A stretch of DNA of 64,000 bases from positions 310,001 through 374,000 of the forward strand of contig NZ_JRLF01000006.1 in the NCBI RefSeq assembly GCF_001404985.1, in the 5' to 3' direction. A program made the position numbers and the translations under genes. A model generated the notes under the pieces. The model ran no database searches and was not told the DNA's origin. It was given only the letters and a program-made list of their open reading frames with translations. Shown here piece after piece: positions 38,531 through 46,355 of this stretch; positions within the stretch are counted from its first letter, which is position 1; each line of letters begins with the position of its first letter. This DNA comes from Flavobacterium aquidurense (GTDB lineage: Bacteria; Bacteroidota; Bacteroidia; Flavobacteriales; Flavobacteriaceae).

Positions 38531-38905
38531 ATGTCAGATTTTTTACAACAATTTGGGGATGAAATTAAAAAGAACATTCCCGGTTATATTGCAGTTGCAG
38601 TAACCGAAATTAAAAGTGGTATTTCTTATTTTAGCGACTCTGTTGTTGCTGATTTTGATCCTGAATTGGCCTCGGCTTTTAACTTAGAAGTAGTAAAAGC
38701 TAAATTAAATGCGATTAGTGCTTTAGGCTTACAACAAAATATTGATGATATTATGATTACACTTACAAATCAAATTCACATCATTGATATCTCAGAAAAT
38801 AATGAATACTTTATTTATCTGGCTGTAGATTCTAATAAAGCAAATTTAGGAATGACAAAAGCCCTTTTGAATAAATTTAAAAAAGATATAACTCAAAAAA
38901 TGTAA
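38531..38905 (+). CDS. Roadblock/LC7-like domain protein
   Basis: 124 residues, soluble. The order of strands and helices fits a Roadblock fold: helix SDFLQQFGDEIKKNIP, GYIAVAVTEIKSGISYFS, a helix LEVVKAKLNAISALGLQQNI, then IDDIMITLTNQIHIIDISENNEYFIYLAV and DSNKANLGMTKALLNKFKKDI. Roadblock proteins such as MglB regulate small GTPases, but no GTPase gene is adjacent. Homology is by pattern only, so the call is tentative. Confidence 0.55.
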   Translation: MSDFLQQFGDEIKKNIPGYIAVAVTEIKSGISYFSDSVVADFDPELASAFNLEVVKAKLNAISALGLQQNIDDIMITLTNQIHIIDISENNEYFIYLAVDSNKANLGMTKALLNKFKKDITQKM

Positions 38906-38990
38906 GATCCTTTTTATTGAATTTATTACTCTTTTTAAAGTTGCATTTATTAAATCAACTTTAATTTGTAATTTGAAATTCTTAAAATAA

Positions 38991-39027
38991 AAAAGCTTGT
39001 TGAAAGATAATTTCAACAAGCTTTTTT
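38991..39027. terminator. Bidirectional terminator between Roadblock gene and MFS gene
   Basis: Perfect stem AAAAGCTTGTTGAAA / TTTCAACAAGCTTTT with loop GATAA and A/T-rich arms; serves the plus-strand Roadblock gene and the minus-strand MFS gene. Confidence 0.9.
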
Positions 39028-39077
39028 TATTAATAGATTATGGTTTTGGCTGAGATAATGTCAAAACCAAATCTTAT

Positions 39078-40340
39078 TTATTTAGAATTGCTAACAAAAA
39101 TAGCATCTACAATTTTCTTTTTAATAGTCTCCTTTTCTTTTGAAACCACAAAAACCAAACGATAAGCCAAAAGAAATCCAACGAAACCTAAACAAGTCAA
39201 AAATATCCAATTTGCCCTGTAACCATAATCTGCAATAATTGCCATACCCGTTTTTGTACTCAGGATGTGCGCAACACTATAACTCATAGTAAATGCTGCC
39301 ATAAATTTGCCTTCCTGCTTTTTTAAAGATCTTTTTTTAACAAATGAATTTGCAAAAGGAAAAGTAAACATAATCCCGATAGTCATAAAAATCATCATGA
39401 CAATTAAGGCTAAAACACTATGCTCGATCAGTAAAAACAAATAACTGATAGCCATTGACAGTATTCCAAAAGAAACCATCAAGAGCTTATTAATGTTTTT
39501 AGATTCTACATAACTTACAATTGAAAGTTCGAAAAGTAAAATCAATACTCCGTTAAGCGCCAGAAACAGTCCACTTTCTATACTTGAAAAATTAAAAACT
39601 TCTTTATAGTAAAGCGAGAGTGTTGTAAACATTTGAAAAAACAATATACCGGTTATCAAAGTAACCACAAGGTGTATTAAAAATGGTTTATCCTGAAAAA
39701 TTGAATTTTCTTCTTTTAAGTGTTTAAACGTATTTAATTTATAAGGCAGTTTCTTTTCTTTTACAAAAAAGGCAAACAACAAAATGCTCAAAATACAAGT
39801 AAGTCCATCAATATAAAACAAAAAAGTATAGTCTAAAAATGTAATAATGATCCCTCCAATCAGAGGTCCAAACATAAATCCTAAATTTACCGAAGAGCGA
39901 ATTAATGATAATGCCTTGGTTCTTTCCTTTTTACCCGCATAAGTATCTAATGAAACCAACATTGCCGGGCGGTACATATCAGATATAGTCGTTAAGATCA
40001 ATACTCCAAAACAAAAACTATAAAAAGTAGTTAGAAATTGTAATAAAATAAAAACAACTCCACTACCCAAAAGACTAAAAATCATTACTTTATAAAAACC
40101 GATTTTATCAGATAATTTTCCGCTGATCCAGGTACCTATAAATGAACCTGTACCAAAAAATACCATTACCCACCCAATCTGATTATAACTAAAATGAAGC
40201 TGCTCTAACATATACTTCGAAAGAAACGGAACAACCATTGCTCCCAGCCTGTTGATAAATGTAGTAATAGCCAAAACTTTGACTTCTACAGAGAACTGAG
40301 TGAAATTATTTAAATAGTTTTTAAGTAATTTAGTAATCAT
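39078..40340 (-). CDS. MFS transporter
   Basis: 420 residues with 12 hydrophobic segments. The loop 2-3 motif is present as GTWISGKLSDKIGFYKVM, and a second copy after segment 8 is VSYVESKNINKLLMVSF. The early NRLGAMVVPFLSKYMLEQLHFS resembles the YdgI/MdtH-type drug or sugar exporters. The substrate cannot be told. The GNAT gene begins upstream of it on the same strand (57 bp gap). Confidence 0.88.
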   Translation of the reverse strand: MITKLLKNYLNNFTQFSVEVKVLAITTFINRLGAMVVPFLSKYMLEQLHFSYNQIGWVMVFFGTGSFIGTWISGKLSDKIGFYKVMIFSLLGSGVVFILLQFLTTFYSFCFGVLILTTISDMYRPAMLVSLDTYAGKKERTKALSLIRSSVNLGFMFGPLIGGIIITFLDYTFLFYIDGLTCILSILLFAFFVKEKKLPYKLNTFKHLKEENSIFQDKPFLIHLVVTLITGILFFQMFTTLSLYYKEVFNFSSIESGLFLALNGVLILLFELSIVSYVESKNINKLLMVSFGILSMAISYLFLLIEHSVLALIVMMIFMTIGIMFTFPFANSFVKKRSLKKQEGKFMAAFTMSYSVAHILSTKTGMAIIADYGYRANWIFLTCLGFVGFLLAYRLVFVVSKEKETIKKKIVDAIFVSNSK

Positions 40341-40397
40341 AAATGTATAATTATAGATGAAAATTAAAAGAATTATTAGGCTTAAACCAAGTTGTTT

Positions 40398-40868
40398 TTA
40401 GTGTGATAATTTCATTTCGTAATAATAATAGTTTGAAATAAAATTAGTTCGTACAAAACCAAAACTTTCATAAAGCTGATGAGCTGCATAATTCTCTATA
40501 TCTGTATTTAACGAAATATGATCAACTTTGGTTTTTTTTGCATAATCAATACACCTGATCATAATTGCTTTTCCAATTTGTTTTCTTCTATAATCAGGTT
40601 TGACATATAAATATGAAATATGCCAATTGTATTTTGTTTTTGAAGATGTACTCATCTTGTAATATAAAACGATAAAAGAAATTGGAATATTCTTTTCTTT
40701 TGTGATGAAAATTTTAGCCTTATTTCTACTCAGTTTATCTTTTATAAACAGTATCGCATTTTCTAAATTAAGCAACTTTTCATCTATCAGTTTAGACTCG
40801 CAAATGATATCTTTTACTAAGTGAAAATCCTTATAATTTATTTCTGAAATTTCATGCAGATCCTTCAT
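40398..40868 (-). CDS. GNAT family N-acetyltransferase
   Basis: 156 residues. The acetyl-CoA motif is YVKPDYRRKQIGKAIMIRCIDYAKK (R/Q-x-x-G-x-G/A type), followed by DHISLNTDIENYAAHQLYESFGFVRTNFISNYYYYEMKL, which is the typical GNAT end. It transfers an acetyl group to an amine on a small molecule or protein; substrate unknown. It is probably co-transcribed with the MFS gene. Confidence 0.88.
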   Translation of the reverse strand: MKDLHEISEINYKDFHLVKDIICESKLIDEKLLNLENAILFIKDKLSRNKAKIFITKEKNIPISFIVLYYKMSTSSKTKYNWHISYLYVKPDYRRKQIGKAIMIRCIDYAKKTKVDHISLNTDIENYAAHQLYESFGFVRTNFISNYYYYEMKLSH

Positions 40869-41201
40869 TGTAAAAAATTAAAATAAATGCATGATAAGTT
40901 CTTGTTTTTAAGGTGTTTCACTACTTTTTTTAAAGGCACAAAAATACATTATTTTTTGGTATATGAACAAAGAAAATGTGGAAATATTTAGTCTTTTTTT
41001 TCAATTAAAAACATAATTTTTTCCAAACTTATTTATCACAAAAAGAAGCATGTTTTTATTATTTAAAAATGATTTTAGCATGGGTAAATTTGAAGTAAAT
41101 ACTTTATAAAAAAAAGGAGAAATCCTGACTATTATTTCTCATCGCAGCAAAATTTATTAAAGTTAGATTTTGTTGCCAAATTATCGAAACTTTACCATCA
41201 A
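40869..41201. other. AT-rich intergenic region upstream of an orphan terminator
   Basis: No gene is seen. It leads into a strong plus-strand terminator at 41202 that ends no annotated gene, so an unannotated short transcript may start here. Confidence 0.4.
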
Positions 41202-41238
41202 GGACAAAAGATAAATACCATCTTTTGTCCCTTTTTTT
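41202..41238 (+). terminator. Orphan terminator, possible end of a small RNA
   Basis: Perfect 10 bp stem GGACAAAAGA / TCTTTTGTCC with 9-nt loop, then C and seven T. The nearest upstream plus-strand gene ends at 38905 behind its own terminator. Confidence 0.75.
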
Positions 41239-41507
41239 ATTGTTTAAAACAAAGTTATAAGTGTCAAAAAGATTTTGACTACATATAACTTCTTCCCCAT
41301 CTTTCTACTTAAACCATTCTAAATTATCAGGAGATTGCCCATGACAGAAAATCCCTTTCTCATAGCATTAAATTGTCTACTGAAGCATATTTTGATATTT
41401 CGATTCTAAACATACTGTAGATTTACTTTTAAATATAAGAAAATAACTATCAATTTTTATTATTGACTTTCTACTTTTTAAAAACGAACAAAATAATATT
41501 ATATAAG

Positions 41508-42329
41508 ATGCTGGAATTAATACTAAAAAAAAAAATGAGGAAAAGATAACTGTTGACAATGAAGATTTTATAAATCATGTCAATATTATTATTCAGAAAA
41601 AAAAACGGATTCTTCCTTTAGTGTACCTCAATTAGCAGAGCAAATGCAAATAAGTAAATTGACGCTTAACCGTAAGTTATGCCAAATTGGTTATTCGCCC
41701 GCGAAGCTCATTTTATATCATAGAATGAAATTAGCAAAAGAAATGCTGAACTCAGATTTGTATTCAATCGAAGAAATAGCCTATCAATCCGGATTTAACG
41801 GACTAACTGGCTTCAGTCGTAAGTTTAAGCAGGAATTTAACAGCAGCCCATCTGAATATCGCAAGAACGCATTAAGGCAAAAGCCTGAAGCATGGAGTTG
41901 GAAAATCCCTCTGGATGAAAATTATTTTAATGAACTTATTGAACTTAAAAAAAAAATAAATGGTTGGCAAAGATGTTTGTTGTCATTGTGGACAATCTCG
42001 ATAACGATTTGTTTTCTGTAGAAGAACTGTCTCACCGGTTATTTATGAGCCCATCAAATCTTAACCGTAAAGTACAGCGTTTGTTTGGATTTTCTACTTT
42101 GAAACTGGTACGCGATTTAAGACTGCAACAAGCATCAGAATTGCTTAATATAAAAGACAAATCAGTAAATGAGGCAGCTGAAGGAGCCGGTTTTTATGAT
42201 GCAGCTCATCTTTCGCGCTATTTCAAAGAAACTTTTGGATGTTCGCCCAATGATTACAGAGAGATAAATGTGGCGTTTTCTTATATAGATAAATTAAAAG
42301 AAGAATCGATGAAGCAAATTGATAAATAG
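41508..42329 (+). pseudogene. Double AraC-type HTH regulator, interrupted at three poly-A tracts
   Basis: The region encodes two AraC DNA-binding domains in tandem: one around 41610-41870 (FSVPQLAEQMQISKLTLNRK, YSIEEIAYQSGFNGLTGFSR, SSPSEYRK) and one around 42010-42270 (LFSVEELSHRLFMSPSNLNRK, EAAEGAGFYDAAHLSRYFKE, CSPNDYRE). In the given sequence the frame is lost at A-runs 41525-41535 (A11), 41597-41605 (A9) and 41947-41956 (A10). Adding one A to each run gives a single frame of about 274 residues from ATG 41508. So it is either a frameshifted gene, a sequencing homopolymer error, or a slippage-controlled gene. It lies just upstream of the 42806-52097 cluster and is the likely regulator. Confidence 0.7.
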
Positions 42330-42805
42330 TTGCACGTTTCATACAAAACGAATAGGAAATACCACTGTAATTTTGACTTATTAGAATTGATCAGGTGCAC
42401 AGTGAGATTCTAAAAAAACAAATTCATCAACTGATTCTGCAGATTAGGAAATGAAAAAACCAAGAGTTATCTGAAAGTAAAATCTTATTCAAAAGTGTAC
42501 ATGAGATTTTTATCTCGAATAGCAAAAGAACAGTTTTATTGTTTAAGAAGGTAAAGACAGATTTCTCAGGTAAAACAAAACATAAGTATATCAGTGGAGC
42601 AGAACCCACTTTAAAAAACGAAAAGAGTAACCCTCATATCAACTAACAAATTTGAACAACCAACCAAATCATGCAAAATTTGTCCTTGTTTTTTTGACCA
42701 TATGAATCTTCAGTATTCAAAAATCAAATATGCGTTTGATATAAAAAACAGCAAACCAACAACGTGCATAATCAGGGTAATGTTCAAAACTAAAAACATT
42801 AAATC
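42330..42805. other. Intergenic region upstream of the eight-gene cluster
   Basis: 476 bp between the regulator and the cluster. A frame with no start (about 42477-42645, LSESKILFKSVHEIFISNSK and following) is open but unrecognised; no clear consensus promoter is seen (TGCGTTTG at about 42731 is a poor -7). Confidence 0.4.
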
Positions 42806-43426
42806 ATGGATAAAATTAAATTAAACTTCATTAACAGATCTGGAGATACCAACAACAGTAGTGTAGTAATTTTTCAGCAAAATGTGGCTGAGAGTTTTGG
42901 AGAAATTGCAATTGCATGGAAAGTTATTGCAAATTGCGGAAGACTGGATAACCACCCTTTTGTTTACCCATTAAATTTTAAAGTTTCAGCGAGTGATTCT
43001 TACGGAAATTACACCCCGCAAATTGATGCATTTGATGGTCAGGCTTTTGATATGATAAAAAGTAGTTCAGGAGATATTCTTCAACTATCTACAACTCCTT
43101 CAACAAGTCCTACTGAAGTTGAAATAAGAAATAATCTTGGTACAGGTGCCATCAATGCTAATTGCTATAAAGATGGTAATTTACTGGCTACAAAAACAGG
43201 TTTAGCCCCTAGCCAAAAAGCCGTTTTTGAGTTTCATCCTCGTATTTATATCGGAGTTATTTCTCAGGTTGAGGAAGGAGCAGTAATGAATTCTGCCATT
43301 ATTTCTCAATTTAATTCAGAAATTAATTTATTCGGTATTTCCAGTGCTGATATTGTAATGACAGGAGGCGGACCAGGTAAAGGTTCAACTGCATTCAATT
43401 TTACCTTAGAAAATATCAATAAATAA
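42806..43426 (+). CDS. Cluster gene 1: small beta-rich protein, paralogue of gene 3
   Basis: 206 residues, no signal peptide, no membrane segment. The sequence alternates strands throughout: IKLNFINRSGDTNNSSVVIFQQN, AIAWKVIANCG, AINANCYKDGNLLATKTGL, FEFHPRIYIGVISQVEEGAVMNSAIISQ, then a Gly-rich GGGPGKGSTAFNF end. The opening and middle match gene 3 at 44030 (see finding). A strong hairpin follows its stop, so it may be made in larger amounts than the rest. Function unknown; a structural or shell-like subunit is one possibility. Confidence 0.72.
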   Translation: MDKIKLNFINRSGDTNNSSVVIFQQNVAESFGEIAIAWKVIANCGRLDNHPFVYPLNFKVSASDSYGNYTPQIDAFDGQAFDMIKSSSGDILQLSTTPSTSPTEVEIRNNLGTGAINANCYKDGNLLATKTGLAPSQKAVFEFHPRIYIGVISQVEEGAVMNSAIISQFNSEINLFGISSADIVMTGGGPGKGSTAFNFTLENINK

Positions 43427-43441
43427 TACTTTTTTGAAAAA

Positions 43442-43476
43442 AAGAAACACAGTAAGAATTTATTACTGTGTTTCTT
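43442..43476 (+). terminator. Strong hairpin between cluster genes 1 and 2
   Basis: Perfect 14 bp stem AAGAAACACAGTAA / TTACTGTGTTTCTT with a 7-nt loop. The tail is C/T-mixed rather than all T, so partial read-through into gene 2 is likely. Confidence 0.75.
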
Positions 43477-43536
43477 CTTATTCAAAATCTCAAATTTAGA
43501 AATCTGCTATTAGATCTACATAAAAAATGAAACGTT

Positions 43537-44013
43537 ATGAATGAATTAGACAAAAAATCATGGTATTCTGGAGACTGGACGCCAATAAACAATCTACAGG
43601 TTCCTTATAATGGATTGATAATTTCTGCCACGCCTAATTATGGTCCGTCTACAAGCCCGCCAACTCCTCAAAAGCTGACAGCTATTTTGATCGATGTGGT
43701 CGATTATACTTATGATCCAAATGGTGTTTCCAGCCAATTGACGCTTACAAAAGGAGGCTGGAACGATATTCCCATTCCTGAAGATAACAGTGTATCCCCT
43801 CCGCAGCCCAATTTCAAATTCACAGTTTCGGGTACCGGCAATTCAGACTATGGACAAATACAGCTAACGACTACCTCTCAGGGAATTTATTTAAATATTC
43901 AGTTTTGTTATGGTCCAGAAAATAAAAAGAGAGAAGAATTGGGATTTATCATGAAATTTTTAGAGACTTATACACCAGGTGGTGATATTGAGACTATTGA
44001 AGTAGAGTGTTAA
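43537..44013 (+). CDS. Cluster gene 2: beta-rich protein of unknown function
   Basis: 158 residues, no signal peptide. Sequence such as WTPINNLQVPYNGLIISATP, KLTAILIDVVDYTYDP, SQLTLTKGGWNDIPIPE and GQIQLTTTSQGIYLNIQFCYG suggests an all-beta sandwich with Pro/Ser-rich loops. No family is recognised. It starts the second unit of the cluster, 16 bp before gene 3. Confidence 0.65.
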   Translation: MNELDKKSWYSGDWTPINNLQVPYNGLIISATPNYGPSTSPPTPQKLTAILIDVVDYTYDPNGVSSQLTLTKGGWNDIPIPEDNSVSPPQPNFKFTVSGTGNSDYGQIQLTTTSQGIYLNIQFCYGPENKKREELGFIMKFLETYTPGGDIETIEVEC

Positions 44014-44029
44014 TTTAATAAATACGGTC

Positions 44030-44626
44030 ATGTTTACAGATATTTATTTTACAAATTTAGGCCCCACTTTATCAGATACCGGTATTTGCTTTTTACAAAA
44101 TACCTCGAAAGCAATTTCATCAGAAACTCCGTTTAAGGTCATTAGCTGTTGTCAATATGGTTGGAACCATAAGTTCTCTATACCGTGGGATCTTCATTTT
44201 CGTTTAATAAAATCATCAGGAAACAGTTCAGAATCATATTCTTTATGGCCTATATCTGTGCAGAAGAAGAAAAAAACACTGATTAGTAAAGAAGGAATTG
44301 TAACCGTTATGCAGGAGTATCAAAACGGAAAACAAGTCTTTCATTTTGAACAAACCAGAGGCAATGCATATTCAGGAGTGCAGCTATATCGCGGATCATT
44401 GCTTGTAGCTACACAGTCATTTATACAAAATCATGCACAAATTGATCTGGATAGCACTATTTTTTTGGTCGAAAACAGACATTCTGATGCACAAAAATAT
44501 GCTCAGGAAAACAATGCAAATTCGGTACTAAGTTTTGACTTTACCGGACTCAAGGCCGTACATCTGTTTTTGGTTCATACCAAAGAAAAAAGAGAACTGA
44601 CCATTCGTAAAACAGAGCATTGGTAA
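44030..44626 (+). CDS. Cluster gene 3: small beta-rich protein, paralogue of gene 1
   Basis: 198 residues, no signal peptide. It aligns with gene 1: IYFTNLGPTLSDTGICFLQN against LNFINRSGDTNNSSVVIFQQN, PFKVISCCQYGWNHKF against AWKVIANCGRLDNHPF, and SGVQLYRGSLLVATQSF against INANCYKDGNLLATKTG. The C-terminal extension (LSFDFTGLKAVHLFLVHTKEK) is longer. The Cys pair ISCC is extra. Function unknown. The gene is 16 bp after gene 2, so probably in the same transcript. Confidence 0.7.
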   Translation: MFTDIYFTNLGPTLSDTGICFLQNTSKAISSETPFKVISCCQYGWNHKFSIPWDLHFRLIKSSGNSSESYSLWPISVQKKKKTLISKEGIVTVMQEYQNGKQVFHFEQTRGNAYSGVQLYRGSLLVATQSFIQNHAQIDLDSTIFLVENRHSDAQKYAQENNANSVLSFDFTGLKAVHLFLVHTKEKRELTIRKTEHW

Positions 44627-44701
44627 GCCTTTGCAAGTCATACATCCAGCATTTAATTCCTATCAGAAAAACAAATTATTAATAAAACTAAAAAAAATAT
44701 T

Positions 44702-45373
44702 ATGCAAGGTTATATCATTTTATATTCAAGAGAAGGGTACTTTTTGATTTTTGAAAAAAGAGAAGAAGCTTTCTTTTTTCATGGTTCTAACGGAAGACCA
44801 TCTGAAATTTTTCCACCAAACGGAATCCCAATTACAAATGGTCCGGGCAGGTTTGCTTTTCCTGGAGGCGCGCTTGACCCTGGCGAAGAGCCATTTAAAG
44901 GCTGTTTGAGAGAATTTAGGGAAGAATGCGGTAATGCCATTAGTTTTGGTTATGTACCAGCCAACCAGCCTCAGTCTTTGTTATATCTAGACAATTTAAC
45001 AATCGATACCGCCCAGTATAGTATTCTATCCAACCAGCTTAATACTGTTGGGAGTAATTATACGACTTTGTATCTGGAATTTTCTAATGATGATCTGAGA
45101 CAAATTCAGAATCTCATTTTAACAACCAATTTTGAAGCAGCAAAAAAGGTACGTTTAGGTATTCATAATAATCAAATACGAGACTATGATTCTATTTTTA
45201 GAGACTATCCTTTTTGTCCGTTAGATGATGAACTGGGCCAGGTAGAAATTTGGCATGTAAGAAGAGAAATTAATGAAATTAGAGATCTTAGAACAAACAG
45301 AGCAACAGATTGGTATTACAACATGATTGTGTTTTTAGCCAATGAAATACTGCAGTTCAATATTAATTATTAA
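44702..45373 (+). CDS. Cluster gene 4: Nudix-domain hydrolase
   Basis: 223 residues. The Nudix box is complete: G56-x5-E62-x7-R70-E71-F-x-E74-E75-x-G77 within FPGGALDPGEE and CLREFREECG. The first 50 residues, MQGYIILYSREGYFLIFEKR, form the usual opening strands, with a loop inserted before the box, and the C-terminal 100 residues extend beyond the domain. Nudix enzymes hydrolyse NDP-X compounds such as NDP-sugars, ADP-ribose or dinucleotide polyphosphates. Beside a glycosyltransferase fusion, an NDP-sugar or similar is plausible, but that is inference. Confidence 0.8.
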   Translation: MQGYIILYSREGYFLIFEKREEAFFFHGSNGRPSEIFPPNGIPITNGPGRFAFPGGALDPGEEPFKGCLREFREECGNAISFGYVPANQPQSLLYLDNLTIDTAQYSILSNQLNTVGSNYTTLYLEFSNDDLRQIQNLILTTNFEAAKKVRLGIHNNQIRDYDSIFRDYPFCPLDDELGQVEIWHVRREINEIRDLRTNRATDWYYNMIVFLANEILQFNINY

Positions 45374-45521
45374 TCCTAAATATAGTTTGCAATTATTTTT
45401 TAGACAATCTGAAACTAGAAATCAGAAGATAACTTTATCATTTTTACGCAAACATGGAAAAATAAAATAACCGGGAAGCCAAAAACGGGAAAGAGTCGGC
45501 AAAAAATAAAAAATTAATAAT

Positions 45522-46256
45522 ATGGCAATTTTATCAATTACTCAAAAAGTTACTTTACAAAATTTAGGCCCGCTTACCCGTGACGGATACCCCACAGGTC
45601 CCGGTTATATAAGTGGCGATGATGATGGTTTGTATAATGCAGCTTGCTGGAGTTGGGCACTCAGAGGGGAATATATGTCCGTAACTAATCATAATTCAGC
45701 ACCTTATATCTACGAAAATCTTTTTAAATGGGGAAAAGGAATAGATAAACCACCTACAAGTGTAAACAGAGATAGTAACAGTCTGGCAGATAAATTGACG
45801 GATACAAATCCTATTATAATCCCGATACTTTTGGATGTATTAGATGAGAATTTAGCCAATGCAACCAAAGGCGATAAGAGTAGCCAAAATGCAGTTCGTA
45901 TTGCACTTTTAAGAATTAGTGCCATTGCCAACGGTTTTACTCTGGGCAATCTTAGTGTGACTAATCTTGTTGCAAAGGATAATGATGTATCAGATCCTAT
46001 CTTAGGTGATTATGCGCTACATATGCGCGGTACTAGCTGGTATGGCTGGGACCATTGGGGCATAAGTATATTACTGCCTAACGGTACCCGTAGTTTTGTG
46101 CAAAAAGTAAACGGTAGTAATCCTGCCAAACCCGGATACAAAGATGGTCACGTTTTTAGAAATGGCGTTGCACTGTGGGATGAGGGCATGCCACTGACCT
46201 CTATTGCCATCAATGAGTTATTACAGGCACAGGTAACTATAATTGTGGAAGTTTAA
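45522..46256 (+). CDS. Cluster gene 5: possible Cys/His hydrolase-like protein
   Basis: 244 residues, soluble. C42 sits in a helix-start-like motif GLYNAACWSWALRGEYM and H178 in a strand-like motif WYGWDHWGISILLPNG, an arrangement seen in papain-like and NlpC/P60-type cysteine hydrolases, with D177 beside the His. No other Cys in the protein is so placed. The family is not recognised, and the catalytic call is a hypothesis from two motifs. It follows the Nudix gene by 148 bp and precedes the 973-residue gene by 99 bp. Confidence 0.6.
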   Translation: MAILSITQKVTLQNLGPLTRDGYPTGPGYISGDDDGLYNAACWSWALRGEYMSVTNHNSAPYIYENLFKWGKGIDKPPTSVNRDSNSLADKLTDTNPIIIPILLDVLDENLANATKGDKSSQNAVRIALLRISAIANGFTLGNLSVTNLVAKDNDVSDPILGDYALHMRGTSWYGWDHWGISILLPNGTRSFVQKVNGSNPAKPGYKDGHVFRNGVALWDEGMPLTSIAINELLQAQVTIIVEV

Positions 46257-46355
46257 AATCAAAAAAGGGAGCCACTTAAAGGTGTTGCCTGATTTAGTAA
46301 CGAGAAGCAAAATATAAAATTTTATAATTTCTAATTTCAATAAACAATCTATAAA

